Counted from the stretch's first letter, positions 10,208 to 21,664 are shown. The stretch: DNA of 46,950 nt from Fidelibacterota bacterium (GCA_029936885.1 JAPYRR010000004.1:3224-50173), one strand, 5' to 3'. Made by a program: numbers and translations. The notes: generated by a model from the letters alone, not told the origin.

Positions 10208-10246
10208 CTAATCCAAACTCCTACTCCAAACTCCTAATCCTAATCC
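10208..10246. repeat. Short direct repeats (TCCAAACTCCTA x2, TCCTAA x2)
   Basis: ctaatccaaactcctactccaaactcctaatcctaatcc read directly; a third TCCAAACT at 10171. Confidence 0.6.
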
Positions 10247-10334
10247 ATTATGAAATATCTCTTTATAACCCATCACTAAAGCTTGAAATTCCGTCGCTAT
10301 TTTTGCCCATAAACAACTAATTTAAGATCTAAAT

Positions 10335-12164
<1,830 letters not shown>

Positions 12165-12212
12165 TTATCACATTGCCGCCTATTTTTCACAATAATTAAC
12201 GGAACGAATAAT

Positions 12213-13991
12213 ATGAGAAAAATATACCTGGGACTTACCATCCTCATTCTTCAGATTGGTTGTGTCACGTTCAAGTTTGATTTTATAATTGAAACGGATA
12301 AAAAATCTGTTACAGAGGAATTTCATGAAATATTAGATGAACAATGGGAAAAAGGGATTGTTAACAGTCCTGAATGGGCCACCCGGCTGGGAGATAATCG
12401 ATTTAACGATAAATTGAATGATGTCTCACACAAAACGATCCTAACCAGGCAGGAAGAAACAAAAGTCCTCCTTGAAAAAGTCAGAACTATCGATCGGTCT
12501 AAATTATCGGAAGATGATCAACTGAATTATGATCTTTATCTGCATGGAATTGAAAAACGGATCGAAGGGTTTCAGTATTTGTCCTATTTAATTCCCATTG
12601 ACCAGATGGGCGGGATCCAGATCGGATTTGCAGGAATCTCAAACTATATGCCTTTTAAAAATGTGACAGATTATGAGAATTACTTGTCCCGGATGAGAGC
12701 ATTCCCAAAGAAGATAGATCAAACGATCGATCTTATGAAACGAGGGATAGAAACGGGTTGGGTTCCTCCCAAAAATGTATTGAAACCTGTCCCGAATCAA
12801 ATAAAAGTCCAATTTGAAAAACCGATCGATGAATCCCCGCTTTTTAAGCCATTCAACGAATTCCCTGAATCCATTACAATCGAAGAACAAAACCGATTAA
12901 CAGACGAAATGAAATCGGTTTTGACGGACAAAGTTTACCCGGCCTACAAATCACTTTACACCTTTTTCACTGAATCTTATCTTCCTGCGTGTCGGGAATC
13001 TATTGCCTGTGTTGATTTCCCGAATGGGGATGTTTATTACAAGTTTAAGATCAAAAGTTATACCACAACAAATCTGACTGCAGAAGAAATACATCAAATT
13101 GGTTTGGATGAAGTAGCCCGGATTCGGGCTGAAATGATGACTGTGATCCAGGATGCGGAATTCAAGGGATCCTTTGACGAATTTCTAATCTTTCTTCGCA
13201 CCGATCCCCAATTTTATTTTACCTCGGAAGATGATTTATTAAATGAGTATCGAATGATATGTAAAAAAGCAGACGCAGAATTACCTAAGTTTTTTGGATT
13301 ACTTCCAAGATTGCCTTATGGTGTTAAACCCATCCCTGATTATCAAGCACCTGCTTCACCCACGGCCTATTATTATTCAGGGTCTCAGGAAGCAGGTCGA
13401 GCCGGCTTTTTTATGGCAAATACCTATAAACTGGAGACTCGTCCAAAATATGAGATGGAAGCACTATCCATTCATGAAGCAGTCCCCGGCCATCATTTAC
13501 AGATTACTTTAGCCCAGGAGTTGGAGAATATGCCAAAATTCCGTCGATATGGTGGGTATACCGCCTTCGTGGAAGGATGGGGGCTCTATTCCGAAAAACT
13601 GGCAGAAGAGATGGGTTTTTATGATAATCCCTACAGCAAATTTGGTCAACTCACTTATGAAATGTGGCGAGCCTGCAGATTGGTTGTAGATACAGGAATG
13701 CACGCTTTTGGATGGGCACGTCAGGAAGCGATAGATTTTATGCTAGCCAATACAGCCAAAACAGAGAATGATGTTTCTGTTGAAATTGATCGATATATTG
13801 CATGGCCGGGACAGGCGCTAGCCTATAAAATCGGAGAGTTAAAGATTCGGGAACTCCGTGCCAAAGCTGAAAAATCAATGGGAGATGATTTCGATATTCG
13901 TGATTTTCATGATGTGGTTTTAGGGCACGGTGCCGTACCATTAGACATTCTGGAAAAACATGTGAATGAATACATATTGGGGAAAAAATAA
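12213..13991 (+). CDS. DUF885 family protein, predicted lipoprotein
   Basis: Lipobox-like LQIGC; HEAVPGHHLQ and EGWGLYSEKLAEEMG motifs of DUF885. Confidence 0.9.
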   Translation: MRKIYLGLTILILQIGCVTFKFDFIIETDKKSVTEEFHEILDEQWEKGIVNSPEWATRLGDNRFNDKLNDVSHKTILTRQEETKVLLEKVRTIDRSKLSEDDQLNYDLYLHGIEKRIEGFQYLSYLIPIDQMGGIQIGFAGISNYMPFKNVTDYENYLSRMRAFPKKIDQTIDLMKRGIETGWVPPKNVLKPVPNQIKVQFEKPIDESPLFKPFNEFPESITIEEQNRLTDEMKSVLTDKVYPAYKSLYTFFTESYLPACRESIACVDFPNGDVYYKFKIKSYTTTNLTAEEIHQIGLDEVARIRAEMMTVIQDAEFKGSFDEFLIFLRTDPQFYFTSEDDLLNEYRMICKKADAELPKFFGLLPRLPYGVKPIPDYQAPASPTAYYYSGSQEAGRAGFFMANTYKLETRPKYEMEALSIHEAVPGHHLQITLAQELENMPKFRRYGGYTAFVEGWGLYSEKLAEEMGFYDNPYSKFGQLTYEMWRACRLVVDTGMHAFGWARQEAIDFMLANTAKTENDVSVEIDRYIAWPGQALAYKIGELKIRELRAKAEKSMGDDFDIRDFHDVVLGHGAVPLDILEKHVNEYILGKK

Positions 13992-14041
13992 TTTCGTTTC
14001 ACTCCTTTGAATTAAAACATTTTTTCATCTAACTTCATCCC

Positions 14042-15235
14042 ATGCGCATCATTCTCCAATTTGCTATAGTTTTGGGGATTCTTTATCAACCCCTCCACGC
14101 TTGTCGCCTATGGGCAGTTTGTGCAAAATCTGGGCACACAATTTCCACCCTTTCATCACAAGAGACATCCTTTATTCTCGATGAACTCACAACTTTCTAT
14201 TATCAATCAGCCTCTATGCGAAATGGGTGGGCATTAATGGGTTATGGCCAGAATAATGGTGAACCGGTTGAACCCATTTCTAGATCTGATTCACCAGCTA
14301 CGGATGATTCTTTAACGTACTGGAATGCTGCAAATACTTTGATGGACGGTGATCATACATTGGGAATTGGTCATCTAAGGATGGCCACCTCCGGAAATAA
14401 TTCAATACCAAATCCTCACCCATGGATGTTTTACAACAACAGTATCTCTTATTCGCTCATTCATAATGGCACAGTGAATAAGATGCTGTTATATAATTTG
14501 ATTACCAATAATGGCGAGGATGAAACTTGGTTGAATCAGCATGAACCCCAGACCTTTGGCAATGGGTCTTGGAAAGAAGAAGGGTGGTCCAGCGTCGTGG
14601 ATTCAGAATTGATTCTTCTTTATATCATGCAGCAGATAATATTTAATAATCATATTATAACTGGATTGAAAATTGCTTTAACAAATATTATCGATGAAGG
14701 TGTATCGGTATCTCAGATTAATATCATTTTTTCAGATGGAACCAATTTATATGCCTATGGTGGTAATAACGCACTTTCATACATTGATTCGGATGAGCAC
14801 TTTGCAATTATGTCTCTCCCCCCATCTAATAATGATGAAGAAAGTAATTGGACTGGAATTGAGACCGGGGAAATGGTCGTTATCAATGAAAATGGACTTA
14901 CTAATTTCCCTGAATTTGTATCTACAGAAATAGATGATCCAGAATTGCCAGTTCCATACTACTTTAAAATGTACCCAGCTTATCCAAATCCATTTAATGG
15001 ATCAGTAACCATTTTAGTCGATGTTATTTCCAATGAGAATATTGATTTATCGATTTATTCTATTAAAGGTGAGCTCGTTTTTACAACGTTGGTTCATAAC
15101 GTTCACATTGGTAAAAATATGATTCAGTGGGATGCTAGATCTAATCAGAATAAAATGGTTTCATCGGGTGCTTACTTTATAAGAGTGAGTTCGCTTAGCT
15201 CAATAGAGACCCAGAAGATTGTCTTTATAAAATAA
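14042..15235 (+). CDS. Secreted class II glutamine amidotransferase-like (Ntn hydrolase) protein with T9SS-type C-terminal sorting domain
   Basis: 20-aa signal peptide followed by CRLWAVCAKSGHT; GIGHLRMATSG, NPHPW, YSLIHNGTVNKM, DSELILLYIMQ; tail YPNPFNGSVTI...GAYFIRVSS...KIVFIK. Confidence 0.85.
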   Translation: MRIILQFAIVLGILYQPLHACRLWAVCAKSGHTISTLSSQETSFILDELTTFYYQSASMRNGWALMGYGQNNGEPVEPISRSDSPATDDSLTYWNAANTLMDGDHTLGIGHLRMATSGNNSIPNPHPWMFYNNSISYSLIHNGTVNKMLLYNLITNNGEDETWLNQHEPQTFGNGSWKEEGWSSVVDSELILLYIMQQIIFNNHIITGLKIALTNIIDEGVSVSQINIIFSDGTNLYAYGGNNALSYIDSDEHFAIMSLPPSNNDEESNWTGIETGEMVVINENGLTNFPEFVSTEIDDPELPVPYYFKMYPAYPNPFNGSVTILVDVISNENIDLSIYSIKGELVFTTLVHNVHIGKNMIQWDARSNQNKMVSSGAYFIRVSSLSSIETQKIVFIK

Positions 15236-15309
15236 CTTATTGTTCCTAAATTCGCCGGCTTTATCCAAAGCCTAACAAACCATTAACTACTCATACAGGG
15301 GTCCGTGAA

Positions 15310-16251
15310 TTGGCGAAAACTAAAATAGTAAAAGAAACTGTTTCAAAAGAAAAGAAAACAGTCAAAACAAAAACGAAAAAACCTGCCGCAAAAAAACCCA
15401 TAAAAAAAATTAAACCCAGTAAAGTTTCCAGCGGTAGTATTAGCATGTATTTAGCTGAAATTGGGAAATTTAATCCTCTTCCCCCAGAACGGGAGGTTGA
15501 ACTTGCAATCCGAATTCAGGATGATGATGAAAGAGCTATCAAAGAATTGGTTGAAGCTAATCTTCGTTTTGTGGTATCGGTTGCAAAAAAATATCAAGGG
15601 AATGGCCTTTCACTTGCAGATATTATTAATGAAGGGAATATGGGGCTTATTAAAGCCGCCAAACGTTTTGACCATACCCGTGGTTTTAAATTTATATCCT
15701 ATGCAGTTTGGTGGATTCGCCAATCGATTTTGCAGGCATTAGCAGAACAATCTCGTTTAATTCGTTTACCATTAAATCGTGTTGGAACTATTACCAAAAT
15801 CACTCGCGCCGCAGAAAAGCTTGAGGCTGAAGTTGAACGACAACCTAAAGGTGAAGAAATTGGTAATCAGCTTGAAATGAGTGGGGACGAAGTTCTTATG
15901 GCAATGCAATACTCCAGACGGCATAGTTCATTAAACTCACCTTTTCAGGAAGGAGAGAATAGCAGTCTTTTGGATGTGATTGAAGATTCTGAAGCAGTAG
16001 AACCTGAAATGAAAATAATGATGGAGTCAATGAAGGAAGAAGTTGGTGGTGCATTGGGAACATTATCTGAGAGAGAAAGAGTGGTTCTTGAAATGTATTT
16101 CGGGATTAACCGTGATAGCGCAATGACCCTGAATGAAATTGGTGAAGAATTTGATTTAACACGTGAACGTGTACGTCAGATTAAAGAGAAAGCAATTCAA
16201 CGCTTACGCCATCGATCTCGGAGTAAAAACCTTCGGAGATATTTGGGATAA
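15310..16251 (+). CDS. RNA polymerase sigma factor, RpoD/SigA-like, with Lys-rich N-terminal tail
   Basis: Sigma-70 regions 2-4: ANLRFVVSVAKKYQGNGLSLADIINEGN, FISYAVWWIRQSI, REREVVLEMYFGI-like, DLTRERVRQIKEKAIQRLR. TTG start. Confidence 0.95.
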   Translation: MAKTKIVKETVSKEKKTVKTKTKKPAAKKPIKKIKPSKVSSGSISMYLAEIGKFNPLPPEREVELAIRIQDDDERAIKELVEANLRFVVSVAKKYQGNGLSLADIINEGNMGLIKAAKRFDHTRGFKFISYAVWWIRQSILQALAEQSRLIRLPLNRVGTITKITRAAEKLEAEVERQPKGEEIGNQLEMSGDEVLMAMQYSRRHSSLNSPFQEGENSSLLDVIEDSEAVEPEMKIMMESMKEEVGGALGTLSERERVVLEMYFGINRDSAMTLNEIGEEFDLTRERVRQIKEKAIQRLRHRSRSKNLRRYLG

Positions 16252-16270
16252 TTTCTCATAATTCTTTAAT

Positions 16271-16305
16271 AAAAAAAGGGGCGGAATCAGCCCCTTTTTT
16301 ATTTT
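16271..16305 (+). terminator. Rho-independent terminator after sigma factor gene
   Basis: AAAAAAAGGGGC GGAATCA GCCCCTTTTTTATTTT: GC stem flanked by A and T tracts. Confidence 0.93.
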
Positions 16306-16333
16306 CCCTATTTCTCCTGTAAGTTTTAGGAAT

Positions 16334-17167
16334 ATGATACACCCTATAATTCGTATTCAGATTGAAAATAGTATTTATGATCGCTTGGTGGCGGAATCTG
16401 TCAAATATGCTTTAATCAGTCTTCCCTACACAATCAATAGGATGAGTCTAAAAGATATCCAAGCTAGAATCACAAATATTGCTAAAGGTAAAATATCGGA
16501 AAAACTTTTTCTTCATTTCTGTGAACAGAATGAGATTCCAGTTAAAACTAAAAAATGTCAAACCTCCTTTTATTTACCGGATAAACGAGATTTTATTCTT
16601 GGTCGTGAAGAATGGGATATAAAAAATAATTATTTACGACATGAAGATGACATTCTTTCACCTGAACAATATTTTAATTTACCCGCATTGATTCCTAATC
16701 GAGGAGAATGGGACCAATGGTCCAAAAAAGATCAATGTTTTCATGCTCCAAGCACCGATACAGTATGTTATATGTTTTCTTTTATGAAGGGTTGGAAAGG
16801 TAAAATTCCATTTTTATCGATTGAATTAACAGAGGGTCAAAATGCTTTTATAATAAAATTAATTCAATCAGCTCGGAAGAAAGAAAAACCGTATGATGAA
16901 AAATGGTTTTGGTTAAAAATGACAGAATTAGGGAACGGAATTCCCTTCAAATATCATTTGAATTTTCATCCGGAATTGATTTTGTGTGGTCTGGCACAGG
17001 AAAAAGATTTTTCCCGATTTAATGACTTAAAACCACAGAATTTTCAAAATGGATTGTTTAAAACACGGATTCAGAATAAAGGGATTAAAATAAAACATTT
17101 GTCTTCATTTTTAACCTTGTACCCAAGATTAAAAGAAAAAATGGAAGGGGGCGTACTTATCGATTAA
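16334..17167 (+). CDS. Putative PD-(D/E)XK-type restriction endonuclease partner of the adjacent methyltransferase
   Basis: GKISEKLFLHFCEQ...RDFILGREEWDIKNNYL (E...D...DxK arrangement); convergent with DNA methyltransferase, 4-nt overlap of stops. Confidence 0.55.
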   Translation: MIHPIIRIQIENSIYDRLVAESVKYALISLPYTINRMSLKDIQARITNIAKGKISEKLFLHFCEQNEIPVKTKKCQTSFYLPDKRDFILGREEWDIKNNYLRHEDDILSPEQYFNLPALIPNRGEWDQWSKKDQCFHAPSTDTVCYMFSFMKGWKGKIPFLSIELTEGQNAFIIKLIQSARKKEKPYDEKWFWLKMTELGNGIPFKYHLNFHPELILCGLAQEKDFSRFNDLKPQNFQNGLFKTRIQNKGIKIKHLSSFLTLYPRLKEKMEGGVLID

Positions 17168-18492
17168 GGCTTTTGAAACGTTAAACAATAATGATGGAAT
17201 GTATTGCTTACCCACGTATGTTTATATCCGTAAGGTGCAATTTGCAAATCATCCTGGCACCAAAATCCACACTGCTTAAAATGAATAAACTCTTTTAATC
17301 TAAATGTGAGATCAAATGCCAATGGATAAAGTTTTCCCTTCTTTTTTATATTTTTCACAATAATAGTAAAATGCCCACCGCTTTTTAATTTGACAATAGT
17401 TTTTTCATAAATGTCCATCAATACGGTTACGAAATTCTCATAATCATCCAAATTACCCAAATCATTTTCATGGTCTGAATAATTGGTTTGAAGCCCTTTT
17501 GCTTTTCGGCTGGCCTGTACTTCGGCGCCTTTCATATTCAGCATATCCCAATAGGGTGGGGAAGTGATTACATAATCAATCTGTAGCAAATCAAATGTTG
17601 AAATATCCCGAGCATCACCTTGAATGATTTTATAATCGCAATTCGTGGATATGTTAGAACATCGTTTGTGAGCAATCCCGTGAAAAAGTTCGCTCAATTC
17701 AATCCCATAAGCATGTCGTTCTAGACGAAGTGACTCTACTTGGGTTGTTCCCGTTCCGGACATGGGATCAAAAACAGTGTCTCCCTTTTGGGTGAATTCT
17801 TCCACATACAATTTCACCAAATCTTCAGGGTATTTTGCAGGATGGAGTATTTCATCTTTTGAGCGAGGTTTTGGTTTTAAAATAAACCAGTTTTTAAAAG
17901 ATAAGCGTAAAGGGGATTGGAATCCCATATTTGTGGCTAAGGGTGGATTCAGATTCAGAAAAGATGGTATAGGATTTAATTGAGACTGTTCATCTTTTCG
18001 GAAATAAAGAGATGTCCAAGTTGATCCATCGGGTAAACAAATAATTTTTTCATCTTTTCTTGTGAGATGTTGGGCAAGTTGATTTGATAATTTCCATGCC
18101 AATGGAACCTTGTTGTTTGTTAATAAATCAGTTGGAACCAAAACCCATAAGAATTTTCGATAATTCAGTTTGGATGCATTTTCACCGATCCAATCAATTG
18201 CATCTTTCCATTTTGTATCGTCATTCGTTAAATCTACCGCTAGAAAATCTACCGTCTCATTTTCAAACTCATTTTCTAATTCAATGGATTGGATATGTTT
18301 TAGGACAGCAGCATTAAATATTCCCGATCCAAAAGATAGAACATTTTGTTTGGGTTCAAGAGATGGCTTGGTGAAGAAACGAAGATTACTCAAAACCAAA
18401 GAATCTAAATCATCAAATACGGTAAATGACTTTTGAAAGGGGAGCCATTCCTTTGGCCCCAGATCATTAAAATTGTTTTCGATTATTGCCAT
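17164..18492 (-). CDS. DNA methyltransferase (N4/N6 amino-MTase, SPPY type)
   Basis: FDPMSGTGTTQVESLRLERHAYGIELS (motif I) and DYVITSPPYWDMLN (motif IV). Confidence 0.9.
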   Translation of the reverse strand: MAIIENNFNDLGPKEWLPFQKSFTVFDDLDSLVLSNLRFFTKPSLEPKQNVLSFGSGIFNAAVLKHIQSIELENEFENETVDFLAVDLTNDDTKWKDAIDWIGENASKLNYRKFLWVLVPTDLLTNNKVPLAWKLSNQLAQHLTRKDEKIICLPDGSTWTSLYFRKDEQSQLNPIPSFLNLNPPLATNMGFQSPLRLSFKNWFILKPKPRSKDEILHPAKYPEDLVKLYVEEFTQKGDTVFDPMSGTGTTQVESLRLERHAYGIELSELFHGIAHKRCSNISTNCDYKIIQGDARDISTFDLLQIDYVITSPPYWDMLNMKGAEVQASRKAKGLQTNYSDHENDLGNLDDYENFVTVLMDIYEKTIVKLKSGGHFTIIVKNIKKKGKLYPLAFDLTFRLKEFIHFKQCGFWCQDDLQIAPYGYKHTWVSNTFHHYCLTFQKP

Positions 18493-18680
18493 GGATTTAA
18501 TATAAATAATAAAAATTCGGTGAATGAATATAGGTGAAAAATTTTAGTATGTAATCTTTAGATTTATAAAAATAAGATCAGACGTTAGCTTTAATTATTT
18601 TTCAAAATATCTAATCATTTTTGAGATGAAATTAAAAGATGAAATAACGTAAATTTCGGGCTGAATTTATTGAGGAAACC

Positions 18681-21152
18681 ATGAAGAATATTTTCCCATT
18701 CTTAATTATTAGTTTTTTGATCGGTGCCGATAATAAGGCGCCCAGCCAACGTACTCGCGATCGGGATGTTGATATTCATCATATCAAGATTGATGTTACT
18801 GTTAATCTTGTAGAAAAATCGGTTTCAGGACATGTGACTCATACGTTGAGCGCCTTAAATTCTTCATTAACTGAGTTTGCCTTGGATGCAGATGATATGG
18901 AGATTCGTCGTGTAAGATTGAATGGGAAAGATATTTCATTTGATCATAATGGAAATAAAGTTTATCTCACCTTAAATAAACCCATTGCTTGGGATGACAC
19001 GGTGAAAGTTCGATTGGATTATACAGCCCATCCCCGAAAAGGAACATTTTTTGTAATACCGGATGAAACCTATCCTAATAAACATTGGCAAGCATGGACC
19101 CAAGGTGAAGATATGGATAACCATTACTGGGTGCCGATTTATGATTACCCCAACGATAAAGCCACGTTTGAAGTTATTCTGACTGTGGATAAGAAATTCA
19201 CAGCCTTATCTAATGGCGAACTCATGTCAGTGAAAGATAATAAAAATGGGTCACACACTTGGCATTGGCACGAGCATTTCCCCATGGTGAGTTATCTTAT
19301 TTCTTATGTGATTGGCGAATTTGAAAAAGTGGAAGATTCATATAACAGAATTCCTGTGAATTATTGGGTGTACGAAGAAAATAAACATGAGGCACTCCGA
19401 TCATTTGGTTTAACGACGGATATGATGAAATATTTTGGTGAAGTGACTGGTATTGAATATCCATACGAAAAATATGATCAAGTTATTATTGATGATTTCA
19501 TGTTTGGCGGAATGGAAAATATTACGCTGACCCATAACACGGATAAAACCATGCATGATGAATTTGCAGCGCCAGATATAAGCAGTGTTGGTTTGGTTGC
19601 GCATGAATTAATTCATCAATGGTATGGAGATATGCTTACCACTCGGAATTGGAAAAATATGTGGTTGAATGAAGGTTTTGCCACTTTTTTTGCACGGGAT
19701 TACCGAGAGCATCATTATGGCTATGACGAAGGAGAATATATCCGATTTGGTGAAATAAATAGCTACTTGGGCGCTGATAATAAATGGCGTCGTCCTACAG
19801 TCTATTCCCAGTTTTATGAGCCCATGGACTTGTTTGATGGAAACGCCTATGCTAAGGGAAGTCTCATCCTAAATATGATGCGGGACATTTTGGGAGAAGA
19901 TGGATTTTGGCGCTCTATCAAGACGTACACGAAAGAAAACCAATTCAAAAATGTTGAAACACATGATTTAAAAAAAGCGATTGAAGAAACAACTGGACAA
20001 AATTTAGATTGGTTTTTTAGACAATGGGTTTGGGAACCCGGATATCCAGAATATGATGTAAAATGGTCATACAATCAGCGGAATAAATCTGTAAAACTGA
20101 AAGTAAAGCAAAAGCAAAATCTTAAGCACACAAACATTTTCAAAATGCCAATCCAAATCCAGATAGATGATGAACTTCAAACGGTCTGGATAGAAGATAA
20201 AGAGATGGTGTATGAAGTTCCGGCGAGTAAAAGACCCAAACTCGTTATATTTAATGCTGGAATGCGGATTCCATGTAAAGTGACTTTTACCAAATCAATT
20301 TCTGAATGGATTTTACAATTGGAAAAAGGGCCTCATATTTTAGATCGTATTGCAGCTGCCAAAGAGCTTGGCAAATTGAAAGGACGACGAAAAATTGAAA
20401 CTGCCTTGCTTAACGCTGCAAAAAATGATCCATTTTGGGGAGTTCGAAAAGAAACTGTGAATGCCTTTGCGAAATTGAAAACAAAAATATATGCAAATGA
20501 ACTCATGGAAATAGCCAAAGGGCAAGATAATCGTGTTCGGCGAGCTATTTGGAATGCGCTGAAAAATTATAAAAAAGATGAATCTGTAAGTACATTCCTG
20601 CAGAATGTGATTTCTACCGATAAAAAATATTATAGCGTTGCGGATGCATTTAAAGCATTGGTAGTTGTGGATACAGTAGCGGCTCGCCAAATGGTTGATG
20701 TTTTATTAAATACAGAGTCTCATACAGACGTAATTCGTAAAGCTGCAATCACCTATTTTGGGAGTGTTGTAACAGACAAAAATTATAATCGCTTGCAAGA
20801 TTTGGTAGCGTATGGCGGTACCACTTGGGATGCTCGCCCCGAAGCCGTGAAACAATTAGAAAAGTATGTGAAAACAAAACCCAAAACTGTTGATTTATTT
20901 GTAGAAATGCTTCAGGATAATGATCGCAGTGTAAGACGAAATGCAGTTCGAGCTCTCAAAAAACATGGCAAAAGAACGCACATTGGTGCATTGGATGTAG
21001 TCTTAGCACTAGACCCCATTCTAAGCAGGGATGTGCGGGCAGCGAAGAAAAATATTCTTTATCCACCGAAAAAATCAAAAAAGAAAGGACCGGAAAAAGA
21101 ATTAGATGAGGCGAACAAGAAATTGGGTGAGATCCGTAAATTGATAAAATAG
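18681..21152 (+). CDS. M1 family aminopeptidase with C-terminal HEAT-like repeats
   Basis: GGMENITLTH (GxMEN), HELIHQWYGDMLT (HExxHx), WLNEGFATFF; C-terminal helical repeats (DRIAAAKELGKLKGRRKIETALLNA...). Confidence 0.92.
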   Translation: MKNIFPFLIISFLIGADNKAPSQRTRDRDVDIHHIKIDVTVNLVEKSVSGHVTHTLSALNSSLTEFALDADDMEIRRVRLNGKDISFDHNGNKVYLTLNKPIAWDDTVKVRLDYTAHPRKGTFFVIPDETYPNKHWQAWTQGEDMDNHYWVPIYDYPNDKATFEVILTVDKKFTALSNGELMSVKDNKNGSHTWHWHEHFPMVSYLISYVIGEFEKVEDSYNRIPVNYWVYEENKHEALRSFGLTTDMMKYFGEVTGIEYPYEKYDQVIIDDFMFGGMENITLTHNTDKTMHDEFAAPDISSVGLVAHELIHQWYGDMLTTRNWKNMWLNEGFATFFARDYREHHYGYDEGEYIRFGEINSYLGADNKWRRPTVYSQFYEPMDLFDGNAYAKGSLILNMMRDILGEDGFWRSIKTYTKENQFKNVETHDLKKAIEETTGQNLDWFFRQWVWEPGYPEYDVKWSYNQRNKSVKLKVKQKQNLKHTNIFKMPIQIQIDDELQTVWIEDKEMVYEVPASKRPKLVIFNAGMRIPCKVTFTKSISEWILQLEKGPHILDRIAAAKELGKLKGRRKIETALLNAAKNDPFWGVRKETVNAFAKLKTKIYANELMEIAKGQDNRVRRAIWNALKNYKKDESVSTFLQNVISTDKKYYSVADAFKALVVVDTVAARQMVDVLLNTESHTDVIRKAAITYFGSVVTDKNYNRLQDLVAYGGTTWDARPEAVKQLEKYVKTKPKTVDLFVEMLQDNDRSVRRNAVRALKKHGKRTHIGALDVVLALDPILSRDVRAAKKNILYPPKKSKKKGPEKELDEANKKLGEIRKLIK

Positions 21153-21664
21153 TGACTCATCCATGGTCAGTTTGGTTGGAACCTTGTGAAAAAGATAAAA
21201 TCCAATTACAGCCTTTAATAAGCAAATATTGTGGCCAATATAATTCACCTTTTTTTGATCCACACATTACTCTATTTGGTAGGGTTGAAATAAATCCATC
21301 ATCCACTTTTTCTGTTTTTGAAAACATTGTTAAAAACTTTGACTCGATATCTTTAATAGTAATGGGTGCCAAAACAGGAAAACCACCTTGGAAATCCCTT
21401 TATCTCCAGGTAGAAAAAACTGGAATACTGGTTCAACTCCAAAAGGAAATTGATCGTTTTTTTAATGGCTATCGCCCTTATGAGTTTGATCCCCATTTGA
21501 GTTTGGCTTATGGAAATCATGAGATTATAAATTCTCATTTAGACGATATTTCTTTTCCTGAAACGATTACATTTTCTTCTGTAGCTTTGGTGCGAACTCC
21601 CAATGAAATAACCGATTGGAAAACAATAAACCACTTTAGATTGGGAGGAGGAGTTTCCCCATGA
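21152..21664 (+). CDS. 2H phosphoesterase / cyclic phosphodiesterase-like protein
   Basis: Two HxT/SL motifs: DPHITLFGRV and DPHLSLAYGN; GTG start overlapping previous stop. Confidence 0.8.
   Translation: MTHPWSVWLEPCEKDKIQLQPLISKYCGQYNSPFFDPHITLFGRVEINPSSTFSVFENIVKNFDSISLIVMGAKTGKPPWKSLYLQVEKTGILVQLQKEIDRFFNGYRPYEFDPHLSLAYGNHEIINSHLDDISFPETITFSSVALVRTPNEITDWKTINHFRLGGGVSP

Noticed and set aside
20333-20690. Overlapping minus-strand ORFs within the M1 peptidase HEAT region
   Set aside because: Antisense shadows; two frames open by composition only, no RBS or homology recognised.
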